A stretch of 64,000 nucleotides of DNA from Lactarius indigo (lineage: Eukaryota > Basidiomycota > Agaricomycetes > Russulales > Russulaceae), in NCBI GenBank assembly GCA_025766275.1, contig JAFKAC010000008.1:2232001-2296000 (forward strand), read 5' to 3'. The stretch's first letter is position 1. Each line of letters starts with the position of its first letter. The notes under the pieces were generated by a model. It made no database searches. It was not told the origin of the DNA and was given only the letters and a program-made list of their open reading frames with translations. Position numbers and translations under genes: made by a program. Shown here piece after piece: positions 34,756 through 47,100 of this stretch.

Positions 34756-36151
34756 ATGTCGGATTCCGAGATTGTCATAAACGTCAAAGGTTCTACATTC
34801 TATTCTCTCAAATTAAAGTCGTCTTAACGTCTGCACAGGTCCCAGCGAGCTCAAGCTCCAGCTTACTATAAACACCGACAAGACTGTCGCAGACCTCAAG
34901 CAGGCCTATTGCCGACAAGTCCGATGTCCCCGCCGACCGCCAACGGCTAATATACTCTGGTTCGTCTCTTCTCGCACCACTCTTCTATCGCTTGACAATA
35001 GGATATACAGGAAGGGTGCTGAAGGCAAGTCACTGCCGGTGCTGAATTGCGTCATCTAACTCTCACACTCTCACGTATATCCATTGGGACGGCGCTGATA
35101 CAGGACGATGATCAACTCTCTGTATACAAAATACAATCATCTCATACCATTCCACATGGTCAAAGGTGCTGCTAGGTCGACGCCTGCGTCTTCATCAGCG
35201 CAATCTTCGGCACCACAGCCATTACCAAACATGCAGACTGGGCAGAACTGTCCATGACCCTCTTACTCAATTGAATAGCCATATGGGGTATGGAGTTATG
35301 GCTGGCCTTAACCCATTCGCGGATATGGGTGTCAATCCCAATGACCCAAACATGGTGCGTTTGATCCTCTCTGACACCCTTCGGCCTTACGGAGGCTCGG
35401 CAAATGAACAGCTGCAGTCGATGATGAATTCCCCCGAGTTCCTGCAACAGATGTCTTCTATGATGTCGAATCCCGCCATCTTTGAGCAGGCACTGTCACT
35501 GAACCCACAAGCTTGCTGCCATTAGCCCTCAAGCCCGCGAAATGTTCCAGAGCGACCGGTTCCGCCAGATGATGTTCGCTTGCCCCCCTTATCAGAACAC
35601 ATACTTCCAGCTAATTGTTTGTTCGAATAGGTCTAATCCTGAAACTCTACGAAGCATGATACAGATGGCATCGATGATGCGCAGTGCCGGCATTGACCCC
35701 CTCGCAGGTCCACTTGGCGGACCGACTCAATCAGGCTTTCCCGCACCAGGCAATCCCACCCCCCAAGCTGCCAACACTGCCTCAGCGCCTGCAGCACCAG
35801 GGGCTACCCCTGCGGCTAGTGGGACAGCGCCCGTTCCAAACCCGTTTGGCCCACTTGGAGACCCAAGCGCGCTAATGCAGCTGCTAGGAGGGGCAGGAGG
35901 TGCTGGTTTCGGTCCCGGCGTCGGCGCTTCGCCTCTTCCGGGAGCTCCTCCTCCCGAGGAGCGATTCCAGGTTCAACTCCAGGTGCGTACGCTTACCTAC
36001 ATCATGGCTGGCTGAAATCGACTGACCTGATTGGTAGCAATTACAAGATATGGGATTCACTAACGCTTCTCAAAATGTGCGTGCACTGCTTGCGACAGGC
36101 GGGAATGTACACTCCGCAATAGAGTACATCCTCAACGGCGGCGGATTGTAG
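34756..36151 (+). CDS. DSK2: Ubiquilin/Dsk2 ubiquitin-receptor, with four single-base insertions as sequenced
   Basis: The product shuttles ubiquitylated clients to the proteasome. An N-terminal ubiquitin-like domain (MSDSEIVINVKG to about residue 75, with LIYSGRVLKDDDQL) is followed by a linker, Sti1-like repeats with MMNSPEFLQQMSSMMSNP and MFQSDRFRQMMSNPETLRSM, a Pro/Gly/Ala-rich stretch, and a C-terminal UBA domain (LQDMGFTNASQNVRALLAT) ending GGGL. Exon junctions at 34789/34839, 34959/35011, 35024/35104 (GC donor), 35352/35410, about 35571/35632 and 35981/36039 keep the family sequence. However, four extra bases break the frame inside exons: T34907, C35152 or C35153, T35249 and G35511. 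Removing each restores a gap-free family reading. As assembled the gene cannot be read in one frame. It is convergent with the NOPCHAP1-like gene. Confidence 0.8.
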
Positions 36152-36695
36152 GGGCAGGAATTACCTTAATAGAGAGCGGGGAAGTAGTAGTTTCATTGTG
36201 CTGTAGCTGTCATTCCACTGCTTGACGCTCTCGCGGATCTTCTATGTGCCTGTATTAACTATGCGTGTATATACATCCTTAGTATCTTTCCCGAAGGGCG
36301 GATACCTGTGCAAGCGCATCGTTTACGGTGTCTTATTGCACTATAGCCTCAACGGCTATCTTGTGACTGACTCCCTTGCACACGTTGGTGCCTGATCGTG
36401 AAACGATGGATGTACCCCGTAGATAATGCGTCAACCACACCAATCTCGTTGAGACATACGGATACGATGAAGTATGGACCCATCGATAAACCCACAGCGT
36501 CGGAGCGGGGAACGGTCATTCTTCCATACGTGACGAGGAAGAAGACGAAGATCTGCGACGGACGCGTTTGCGTGGGGCTATAGGTGGGGTGACCATGCGT
36601 ATATGGGAACTCTCCGGAAGCAACTAGAACGCTCGCCCAAGAATGCCCCCTGCACGGCTGCGGAGCCCCACCTGCCGAACTTGTACGATTGTTCT

Positions 36696-37460
36696 TCAAG
36701 ACGTGGCAGGAGAATCGTCATCATCCGCAGAAGGGAGTACCTGGATCAGCGGACGGACACGTTTTGGGAGCGGCCGTATTTCTCTTCGCGTGTCGCGGGT
36801 GTGGCTGGCTGCGTTCTCGTCGTCGTCTTCCGAATCTGAGCCAGTGGACGAGGAAGAGGAAGAGGACGCGGACGAAGAAGACGACGAGGACGATGATTCC
36901 GAATCCGAATCTGATTCGCCCGTCGTGTCGCTTCCGCTTTCCGCGCTGCTGGACGCCGAGTCCCCCCTACCCGCTCGTCGCTGTTCGAAGACGCCAAGGC
37001 CGAGGTTCTGAAAAGGTATGTTATTGTTTTTTCTTCTCCTTCTAGTTGACATTTACCCACCATCTGTATAACGCGTTCGTCTGTTTCTTCGATGTGCTCG
37101 ATGTCGATGCTCTGCGGGTCTCTGTGCGACAGTTCCGCGTTGGACTGCTCGATCTGGGGCAGGAACTGTTGGACGCGGGCGAGCACTATTTCGCCATGGA
37201 GTGTTGGAATTATCGAACGGTTAGAGAGTGATAACGTACGTTCAGTCGGTGGTTCTACACCAAACGTTCTCCTGTCCCCAAAATCGAATGATAGATGTGG
37301 AGGCTCGGTGGTCGTCTCAGAGGGACCATCTCCGTTCAGCCTCTCCAGGATATTTTCTACATGCAAGATGTCAGTTCATACAATTGAAAAGACAAGAGGT
37401 GTACACACGAAGCCTTTTCTGCCGTTGTTCTGCATCTTCAGCATCGAGTTTTTGAGCCAT
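36696..37460 (-). CDS. NOPCHAP1-like box C/D snoRNP assembly factor
   Basis: Four exons join in frame (37460-37409, 37356-37240, 37185-37061, 37007-36696) to 201 residues. The N-terminal half carries the family block: a helix with LLARVQQFLPQIEQSNAEL, an acidic linker ending IDIEHIEE, then RVIQMNLGLGVFEQR. Human NOPCHAP1 links the R2TP chaperone to NOP58 during box C/D snoRNP assembly. The C-terminal half is a serine/acidic tract typical of nucleolar proteins, then a basic tail. The opposite strand of that tract is open as an Asp/Glu run, which is only a shadow. Assignment rests on the motif block; the tail is not diagnostic. Confidence 0.7.
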
Positions 37461-37553
37461 GGTCAAGGAGTGGCGTCTGTGGTTAGGGTTATCCTCATCT
37501 TCGCAAACATATTCCGAGCCACAAATCGCGCGTTGCGCGCACTTGTCTTGCCC
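37461..37553. promoter_or_regulatory. Short bidirectional promoter region
   Basis: Only 93 bp separate the start codons of the minus-strand NOPCHAP1-like gene and plus-strand DUS1. Both are RNA-biogenesis factors, so shared control is plausible; no element is identified. Confidence 0.4.
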
Positions 37554-39111
37554 ATGGAAGGCTCGACGCAAAACGTTTCTCCCGCACGGCGGAAACTACA
37601 GGGCTATGATTTTTATCGGGAAGTGCTGGGAAGCCCGAAATATGTCGTGGCACCGATGGTAGATCAAAGCGAACTTGTGCGTGGACTTTCGACTCTTACA
37701 GTAAATCCGCGGTTCTCATTGGGTGATTTCAGGCGTGGCGGACGCTGTCTAGGCGATATGGTGCACAAGTAAATCGTTGAAAACTTTGTAGAGGCAGATC
37801 CCTGACTCGACGGAATCCCTGTCTAGCTAGCATATACCCCCATGATCAACGCCAAGATGTATGCTAACAATAAGCGCAATGGTTATCGTGAGATAGCTTT
37901 CAACACCACGCTTGGGGAAGAAGGAGGGCAGGGAGACCGCCCGCTCATCATCCAGTTCTGCGCAAACGACCCCGAGCAGCTGCTCGCCTCTGCCAAGGCA
38001 CTGGAGGCCCACTGCGATGCCGTGGATATCAATTTGGGATGTCCGCAGGACATTGCAAAGAGGGGCCACTACGGGAGCTTTCTACAGGATGAATGGGATC
38101 TAATTTATAAACTCAGTGCGTCGTGTGCCCTTGCTAATTTGGCGGTAGGTGCTGACGGTAGACTCAACCGAAGTTAATACGCTGCATACGAACCTGTCAA
38201 TACCGGTCACGGCTAAATGCCGCGTGTTTCCCTCACTAGAAAAAACGGTCGAATACGCAAAGATGCTCGAGCGCGCCGGAGCCCAGATCATTACATGCCA
38301 CGGCCGGACGCGCGAGCAACGTGGCCACAACACCGTGTGCCGGTCTCCTTCCGTCCCCTCTATACCTTTAGCGCTTAACATAACGTACAGGGTCTCGCTG
38401 ACTGGGCGAAAATACGCGCCGTGAAGCAGGCGGTTTCCGTGCCCGTATTCGCGAACGGCAACATCCTCACACACGCCGACATCGCGCGCTGCCTCGCCGA
38501 GACCGGCGCGGACGCCGTCATGTCCGCCGAGGGACAACTATACAACCCCGCGCTTTTCGTCCCTTCGCCCTCTTCCGCGTCGGGAGGCGGCTTGCACCCG
38601 CGGCACGCGGACCTCGCGCTCGAGTATCTGGACATCGTCTCGAGCCAGAAGACACCTACACCCCCGAGCGGTATTAAGGGCCACCTGTTCAAGCTCCTGC
38701 GGCCTGCGATCGCACGCGAAATCGACCTGCGCGATGCGCTGGGCAGGCTGCGTGGGTCGGACCTCGGGCCTTACTACGACGTCGTGCGGGAGATGAAGAT
38801 GAGGATGGATAGGGATGCAGAGGCGGCCGGAGGGGAGGAGACGGAGACGGAGGGAGGGTTTCCGCACTGGGTCGCGCAGCCATATGTGCGGCCGCTGCCT
38901 GCAGAAAACAAGACACATGCGGAGGGTGGGTCGCTACTTGGCTCTCTGGTCTGATTGTTGATGGGTCTCGCGCACAGAGCCCCCTGCTACGTTGGCAAAG
39001 CGTCCGCACTCGGGGCGGACGCCGAATCCTGAGGACGGCGACGAGGTGAAGCGGGTTAGACATGACGATGTAGGACAGATACTAGCGCCAGCCACGGCTC
39101 TAGTGGCATGA
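37554..39111 (+). CDS. DUS1: tRNA-dihydrouridine synthase 1
   Basis: Six exons join in frame (37554-37676, 37733-37768, 37827-38115, 38174-38334, 38391-38925, 38978-39111) to 425 residues. The flavoenzyme reduces uridines 16 and 17 in the D-loop of tRNAs. The TIM-barrel domain shows [13 protein letters not shown] at the N-terminus, a TPMINAKMY block, [20 protein letters not shown] with the Cys-containing signature, [12 protein letters not shown] with the tRNA/FMN-binding His-Arg pair, PVFANGNI and the end-of-barrel [12 protein letters not shown]. The C-terminus has the helical tRNA-binding region and a charged tail. The acceptor before TPMINAKMY is the upstream AG (37825-37826); the next AG would break the frame. 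Confidence 0.93.
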
Positions 39112-39615
39112 TTGGAGTGTCCCACGACTTCATGCGCCACCTCGTAAATGCGACCCGATTGCGCACTTCAGAGAGCTCAACGGCATTGGTGTTCTGTGCG
39201 ACCAGATAGAAGGCTTAACAGATGCCGTAGCTTCGAGGGAATAAAGTACACTTGAGCAATACTGAACCCCTCAGCGACGATCGCTGAAAGAACCCACCGA
39301 CTACCGTGGACGATCTGTTTCCGAGACGTCATGTGAACTCCAAGGGCCACATGCTAACGTGCATCATGGAATGAGTATTTCGCGTGTGCGCGCTTTGCTA
39401 GTCGACGCCTCGGCGCCGAGAGTATTCTGATGTAAAGTTAGGCCCGGTAATTATTGACAGAATTCTCTCGTTCGTCTCTTGTCATCTGTCCCAGGGCGGT
39501 ATTGCATTGTGTCCATACATAGCGTTGTAGAATAAGATTACGTCATCACGTTAAAGGTAATAGACCAAGGACGCGTGGCCTGCCAGTGAGCAGGGATATC
39601 CTGTACTAATCTACC
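39112..39615. other. Intergenic, upstream of the proteasome gene
   Basis: About 500 bp with no coding signal; expected to hold the DUS1 3' UTR and the PRE5 promoter. No specific element identified. Confidence 0.4.
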
Positions 39616-40753
39616 ATGGTATGGTCACTTTCCTGTACGCTGTTGGACCCGATGGGTTACAATAAAAACAGTTCCGCAACACCTACGACTCGGACAACAC
39701 CGTTTTCTCGCCACAAGGCAGATTACATCAAGTAGAATACGCGCTCGAAGCCGTCAAGCAGGGCTCAGCAGCGGTCGGCCTGCGCTCCAAAACGCATGCC
39801 ATTCTCCTCGCTCTCAAGGTGCGTCTCTACCATCACCAATCGTTCGGTCGTTCACACGCCCCGTGTTCTAGCGCTCGAGCGGCGAGCTGGCCTCATACCA
39901 GCAAAAGATGTTCCGCATCGACGATCACGTCGGCATCGCGATCGCAGGCCTGACATCCGATGCGCGCGTCCTCAGGTGCGTCACTTCTCTCTCACAAATC
40001 CATCGAGGCGAGCCGGGAACACTCCTTCTCACTATGCCGTGCAGCAACTTCATGCGCCAGCAAGCCATGGGGTCGAAGATGGCGTTCAACCGGCCCGTCC
40101 CCGTCAACCGCCTCGTATCCGCCATCGCAGACAGTGCGTCCCGCGTTCTTCCCTCCATTCTTGCGATAAAGCTGATGACGCGTCGTATCAGAGGCCCAGG
40201 TGAATACGCAAGAATATGGCCGGCGTCCGTACGGCGTCGGCTTCCTTGTCGTCGGGCTGGACCACACCGGCCCACACCTGTACGAGTTCTCACCGAGCGG
40301 CACCTCCTTCGAGTACTTCGCCGTCTCGATTGGCGCCCGCAGCCAGAGTGCCAAGACCTACCTAGAGAAGCACTTTGAATCCTTTGCCGACTGTACGTCT
40401 CCTTTTTTTTTTTTCTCACATTGAGCTATATACATATCTGTGCGCGTGTAGGCGATTTGGGAGACCTGATTCGACACGGGTTGCATGCCCTTCGCGAGAC
40501 GCTCCAGCAGGACAAGGAACTCACGATCAACAACACCGCCATTGGCATCGTCGGCCCCGCTGGAGTACACGAGGCCGCAGGCACCTCCGTCGACTTTCGG
40601 ATTCTTGAGGGCCCCCCGATCGAGGTGTACCTCCAGACCATGCAGCCGAAAGAAGTTCCGCCGCCTACCGCCCCCGCAGCGTCCGCTTCCACCTCAACAC
40701 CTGCGGCGCCCCCACCCGCCGCGGGCGACGAGGACGTGCAGATGTCAGAGTAG
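39616..40753 (+). CDS. PRE5: 20S proteasome subunit alpha-6 (PSMA1/Pre5)
   Basis: Six exons join in frame to 281 residues: 39616-39618, 39672-39818, 39872-39975, 40045-40133, 40192-40392 and 40452-40753. Exon 1 is the ATG alone; the frame upstream of FRNTYD has a stop just before the acceptor, so an intron is required there. The subunit is part of the outer heptameric rings that gate the core. Visible are the alpha-subunit signature [61 protein letters not shown], and [21 protein letters not shown] with the AKTYLEKH helix. The C-terminus adds a Pro/Ala tail ending EDVQMSE, longer than in yeast. Confidence 0.93.
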
Positions 40754-41277
40754 TAGACGGTGGAAAACACTTTGTGCAAAATCGAGGTGCGAGGTGTTAG
40801 TTAGTAGGTTGTATATCATACGGGGTGTGTGGTCGTGAATGACAACACGGAACTTCATTGCATACTGTCGTCGTATTCTCGAAGTAGTCGTGTTATCAGT
40901 TCAGGAGTCGCCTATCCATCAGCCAGAACTTGTAGACTAGGACTCGGAGGATGACAGGCCCAGCGAGTGCAGCATGAAGCTGAAGCGCCGCGGTCGCGGT
41001 CGCATGACGTATTCCAAGCTTCCGCGCGTTCCTGGGGCCAATCGCCCCCAGGATCCCACATAAAGCCATTGACTGGATACACTCTCCGCACCCACTCCAG
41101 TGACGAGAAACCACCGACTGGAATACATATGTTGGGGCCTGTATGCGCCAAGTTTTGATCACGTGATTAGTTTTTCCACGATGACATCACAGATGGATTG
41201 GCACCCGCGTAAAGTGACGTCGTGTGCACTCTTTTCAGTTTATATATCGCAAGAACAACGATGGGTTCCACTATATC
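40754..41277. other. Intergenic between PRE5 and HAM1
   Basis: Head-to-tail spacer of about 520 bp. No gene or clear element; short frames on both strands are unsupported. Confidence 0.4.
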
Positions 41278-44192
41278 ATGTCTCTCCCCAACGCTACCAG
41301 AGATACCACCGAACATCCCAGCAAGTACGCCGTCCCTGCCCCCGTAAACAGGCGTGAACAAGCCGCTGATGTCGATCGCAAGGTATCTCGCCCGATTTGT
41401 CTGCTTCCTTGCTCAGCTAACGTTGCTGCCTCTTTTTAGCTCCGCTTCTATGGTGCCATAGAAGCATTCCGACAAGGGCGTTATCCCTCCAATCAACAGA
41501 TCGACGCCGCTCTCAAATATGTCCTCGACCACTCTCTCGTAGATCAGGACAGGCTCTCCTCGGACGGTCACAAACTTATTCAGGACGGTCGCGATATTAT
41601 TGAGACCGCCCGCCTCATCGTCCGGGAGAAGAATGCCGACGAAATCTTCCAGAACTTTATGTGGAATATCAACTACGAAGAACTTAGCAGTGTTAAGAAG
41701 GATCCGAGCGAGGTACTTCCCGCCGACAAGTCGAAGGTCAAGGACGATGCTCACGAGGGTAAGCTCCACGATCGTCCTCCTCTCCGCTAGTGACTTACTT
41801 ACACATCTCCACCTGCAGCCGCGCGCCACCTTCGCACTCTTGGAAACCTCGTTGTGACCAATCGTGAAGTCCGTAAAATTCTTGCCGACTTTTCCGTCAT
41901 AGGCCGTCAAATTCTCGCTCGCACCGCCACAAATGTAATCGACCGCGTTGCCCCCACCCAGGAGGCTCTCGCGGACGTTGATCGCCCTGCTCCTCCCGAC
42001 CAGTTTGAAACAGCTGGTGGGAAGACCGTTGGCCCTGACGAGACTCCTGTCGCGGAGCTGGGTGCTCCTGCAGCCGATGGGGCAGCTCGCCTCGACCCAC
42101 ATAGCGGAGTGGAGGTCGTGCACGAAGAACAAGTACTGGATGCAAGTCAAACCGCGGACAAGGCAAAGGGCCGTGCCCAGGAAGTCGCAGACGAAGCCAA
42201 TGCGATAGCTGAGTATGTATTCATTCGTAGCAACTGTCGTTCAAACTGACGACTGGCATAGCGAGGTTGCCCAACCAAGCACCGACACAGAAGCCCAAAA
42301 AACTGGGCTCAAAGGTCGCTTGCAGAAATTGAAGGTAAATATCAGGTCTATTCTATCAAATTCTCCCGGTCTCACCTGTTTTTACATAGAATGGACTGTC
42401 TGACCGCGTTCCTCATGAACACAAAGCTACTGCCCGCGAAAAGTTTGAGCACGGCCGCAAGGTACTCGAAGAAGATTACTTCCCCGAGGATCGTCGCGAC
42501 CAGTTCATTTATCGTGGGAAAAAGGTAAGAGCGATGCGTGAACCCTATCATATGTGCCAATAATTTGTGTTAGGTCATTCTTGAGTGCCAGAAGCACCAC
42601 GATTACCAAGAGAGCATTCGTTGGCTTCTTGCTACCATTGAGGAGTACTCTAGCCACGGAAAGCATATCGCTAGAGAGTCCGGAAGTACGATCGCACAGG
42701 TAAGTGTAATACCCATTCAACAGCAACACTTTCGTCGCTGAAGCTATCATTTCCGAAGGACAATGTCCTCCATACGGCAACTTCTCAGATTCGTACTCTA
42801 CTGGAGCGCATCGCCAATGGGAAATCTATGGACATTATCATCGACGCCATAAACAACCTAATTGATCATGCAAAAACCGACGAGGAGTTCCGTCGGTGGT
42901 TCCAATCGGTCGGCGCTTACTCACGCAAGGTCTTGCTTGAGCCAGGCTACGTTCTTGAACCAAGGTGCAATTCGGAGGGCCGTGGGGTTCGGGATTCTGG
43001 CCGCCGCTTCTATGACGAGAAATACAAATCGCAGTTCGACCACCTATTCGATTCGATCGGAACCTGGTTTAGCGCCATGGGCGAAGATCCTCTCAATAAA
43101 CGCTTCGGTGACGATTGGGCGCGCTTTACTCACGATCTACTCTTTGATCGTGAGGGTAGCCTTAAGTTTAAGCCCGACCTTTGGATGGATATTCGCAAGG
43201 TTATCATACCATCAATCGTTGATCGCGTACGCTGTTTTGTTTCTGTCTTTCTAACTAATGACTTGACGGATTGCATAGGTCGGACACGTCCCTATCCCGC
43301 GGGTCGAGTACACGGACGATTCACTGGATCTTGTCGTCGAGAACCTTACCCTTCAGGGTCGCAATCTCCTCCCAAACCTTGTAGAGTTCGATGCGTCCAA
43401 CTCTATGAAGTTTTCGCCATACAACACTACTAGCGATTGTAGCCGTCATGAGTTTAAGCTTACGTTCAGGCAAATTCAGGCGGACATGCGAGACGTTGCC
43501 TTCTACTACCGCAAGAAGACCGGCATCCCAAAGATAGCCGACTCAGGACTCGCTGATGTACTGCTAGGTGGCGGAGGACTCACTGTATGTGTTCGTCTAT
43601 TCTAAGTTTGTTTCTGTCCTCACGACGATCAGGTTACGGTGGAGCTTGCATCTGCGGCTAACGATAAATCATCCATTTTCAAAGTGCGGAACGTTCGAGT
43701 CAAGGTCCACTCGCTCAAGTTCTCCATCCACGGCTCCAAGCGTGACATTTTGTACAAGACCCTCAGGCCATTAGCAAGTGTCCTGATTAAGAGGCAAATA
43801 CAAAAGGCAGTCGCGGATGCCATAAAGACTGGGATGGAATACGTCGACGGCCAGCTCGTCTCCGTACGCGACCGCGTGGACGAGGCACGTGCGTCCTCGG
43901 ATAGCTCACGCACAGACGTGTTGCGTGCCGCGTTTCAACGCAAGAAAGAGGATGCGGAAGAGCCCGCCAGTGTGAAGACCGCAGAACGCAAGAGTCAGTT
44001 CAAGGTTGTTGCAAAGCGCGATTCTGCGATCCTTCCACAGCTCGGACACCCTTCGGGTTGGGCCACGAAGGTGCAGGAACGTGCAGAGGCCGCTGGAACA
44101 GGCGAAAGTTGGCATTCGGATGCGTATGTTTTCTTGCCCTTCCTTCTGCGCCCTGTCTGATTACACCATTGCGCAGGTTTGCGATCGTTTGA
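41278..44192 (+). CDS. HAM1-like protein (HAM1_N / HAM1_C domains)
   Basis: Ten exons join in frame to 810 residues: 41278-41382, 41440-41758, 41819-42212, 42262-42334, 42390-42524, 42574-42699, 42759-43226, 43279-43584, 43633-44123 and 44177-44192. The N-terminal part starts MSLPNATRDTTEHPSKYAVP and is helical (RFYGAIEAFRQGRYPSNQQID, LRTLGNLVVTNREVRKIL). The central region includes PEDRRDQFIYRGKKVI and LLERIANGKSMD. The C-terminal part has alternating strands, GHVPIPRVEYTDD and MRDVAFYYRKKTGIPKIADSG, as in lipid-binding TULIP/SMP-like domains. Filamentous-fungal relatives have been linked to hyphal fusion; lipid binding is inferred from the fold. The last exon adds only FAIV. Its 3' end is duplicated at 50.1-50.7 kb. 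Confidence 0.85.
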
Positions 44193-47100
44193 ACTTTTTC
44201 TTTTCTCCTTTTTAAAATTGTTTGGACTTTTCCCCTGTTACCTGGCGTCTAGCGCTTACTTTACTTTTCATAATTGGCGTCGTATTGAGTCGAAAATAAT
44301 TTCACATGTACCATCCGACGAGTTGGGGTCGCGTAGTAGGTTATGAGCGATTGTCCTGTATTTCTCCATACCCTTCCAGATAATGTTTGTACGATCGAAG
44401 GCTTTCTCCTGCATGGCAAGGTGCCTACAAAGGTGGCTTTCTTAAATAGTGTGCGTTGTTGCGGTGTGATAGTACAATGCCCTATTTAGATGCGGGCACT
44501 GCAAGCGTCCAACTTGAATTTGAATGGTTAGCGCTGACATCATGTGCCACTTGATAATACGATTCCAATCCAATGTCTGTCCTCTGTTACTAATAGTACG
44601 TGGTCCCTGGAACGGTTATCCCTGCCATATATAGCAGTGGGTGGAGCAAGGGGGAGGAGAGCGCGTTAAACAGTGATTTCATTTGTGAGCGAACTACGCA
44701 GAAATACAGTACCGTGACATCACCTTGTTTGTCAAGGTCTTATGCAAGCTTGTATACAAGTCTTATGCCAGGTGTGGATCGCAAAGAATACCAAATAAAT
44801 CTGAGATTGAGATTCGCAAAGATGACCAAATAACGATCACGCAAAACTTGACATGAACGCGAACGACCTTTTTGTGATGACTTGGATGACACCTGCTGGT
44901 TTCCTCGCATGGCGCAATCGAGTGAAATTGTTGTGTTCATATAGCTCATAAACGTTATAAACGCTTCATCACAAAGGATGCCTTCCTCGCTCCACGGCAC
45001 GTTACCACCCTCAGTCAACACCACCTGTCCACCCGCTAAGTGGGGCCAATAAAAGGTACCAATCGTATATTTTGACTCCGGGTGGTACAAACATCTTCAA
45101 CGCTAATACACACGCTCGTTTGGGCAGACCCTGTCAGTAGAGTAGTGGGGCCGTTTGAAAGACTATTATACTTGGTTTTGGTTGGCAGCAGAAATTAATA
45201 GATGTATGAAAACGTACGACGGGCCTCTGCACTGAGCGTGCATGTCTAGCGTTTTCCCATAGGCTTGGAAGCAGGGCCTTTCGGGTGAAAAGGGGAATGC
45301 CTGGAGTACGTTGGTTTAGGTAGGGGAAGTTACTATCGTCGACGTACGGCTTAGGAGGATATGGTTCCCTTGTCCTGGGGTTGTGTTTGAGTGCTATAGG
45401 AGGTGGGTGAAGCGAAACACGCTAGACGTACATCGGGGGCACAGGTGGAACTTTGGGAGAACTCCTGGGTACCAGATAAGATCAGATCAAGGAATGTCTT
45501 AGGCTGTCAGGGAGGTGAGGTAGTACTTCACAGCGCTGTTGGTTGTCTTAGAAGTCGTTGAGGACATATCGGGTGAGGTAGTTCTTCATCTGCTACAGCA
45601 GGATCCAAATCGATGGGCCCCTTCCATTTCGAGTACAGTGGTACCGGGGTTTGAACGACCCATGCCGATTAATTTTCCCACAGAAAATAAATGTTGTAAA
45701 TACAAATAAATGAATAAAATTCTACTTATCGCTTTCAATGTGGTGTGCTTGCTGTGCAACGGGATGGTATGACTATGATACCTCAGGCCGCATGGTGAAA
45801 ATTACCTTTTCATGTGTCTGACGGGACTAGTGTATATTTAGTTACTGTACTACACTACTAATTGTAATTTGAGAAGGCCATAGCGTTGTGGGTGGGGCTT
45901 GCAAGCCATGTCGGTGTCGAGGCGTCGCAGTGCCGCGTTGATGCCATGGGTGTCATGGCACTGCATTGGTGTCATAGTGTCGTGGTGCCACGTGGTGTTG
46001 CAGTGCCACATCAGTGTCCTGGTGTTGTGGCACTGTGTTGATGTTGTTGTGTTGGCACTGCGTCAGTGCCGTGGGGTTGCAGTGGTGTTGTAGTGCTGAG
46101 CACCACATTGGTGCCATGGACTCAAGGTTCCATGTTGGTGTTGCGGTGTTGCAGTGTCGTGGTGATGTCAAGTCGCAGTGCCATGTCGGTGTCGTGGTGT
46201 TGTGGCACCCAGAGAGAGCATGTTTGAACCTAGAAAGTAAAAAAAACACAATATTGTTTAAAGTCAGCTAAAATTATAATGCAAGGGCACTTAGCCTAGT
46301 AGCGTCTTGAGGGTTTCCTGGACCAAATGAATGCAGTTGACGAGGACTGCATTGGATGTGAATGTTGCTGTGGTGGTTGTTGACACGTTGCAGCAGCGCC
46401 TGGTCCGGTGACCTGCATGCCCAACGAAACCCGTGACCTGTGACATTAGGTAAGAGTTTTGTGAGGGTCACAAATTCTGTACCTGCCTGAACCCTTGGGC
46501 CATACTGGGTTCGGGAAACCCCTTCTATATACTAACTCTCAGTGTCCCATGCTTCACGAAGTTTGGCCTGCAGCTCAACAAGCACAGCTTCAGGCTGGTG
46601 TGCCACACCATTGCAAGGAAACTGCATACTGTGAGACATGACATGGGACTGAAATGTTGTATATATATCTTGAGCAAAGTGTGTGCATGCTCGAACTGGG
46701 AGGGATGGCAATGCTGCCGAGCAATATGTTGGGACAACTATTTTATAACCCAATTCTTGCGACATAACTAATTTCAAAAATATTTTTCCTCTGACTTAAT
46801 TATGAACCCCACTAGTAAACTTTTAAGTCTGCACCTTGTGTATTTGTTGAAGGGGTCTATCGATTTGGATCCTGCTATGAGGTGGCAGGTTGATACTCCA
46901 TGCAAATTGCAAATAAGGACAAATCGAAGCTGTTTGCATAATTGTTTTTCCATCACGTTACAGTACTGTAGTGCCCGTGCATACCAACAGCTGCACCGCT
47001 CATATTAAAGCTCGCGTACCGTCTAAGCATGTATTTTTTTAAGTCTTGATTTAATCTGTACAAACTTGGCCGCATGAGATAAACGCTGACAGTTTGGATG

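Noticed and set aside
34756..35524. Explaining the Dsk2 frame changes by unseen introns
   Set aside because: At each of the four sites the family sequence continues on both sides with no missing residues, and no GT/GC...AG pair gives a removable segment of one base plus whole codons. One true intron inside the longest frame (35353-35409) was recognised and removed.
36643..37011. Acidic Asp/Glu/Ser-rich frame on plus
   Set aside because: Shadow of the serine/acidic tract of the minus-strand NOPCHAP1-like gene, whose exons and motif block are well supported.
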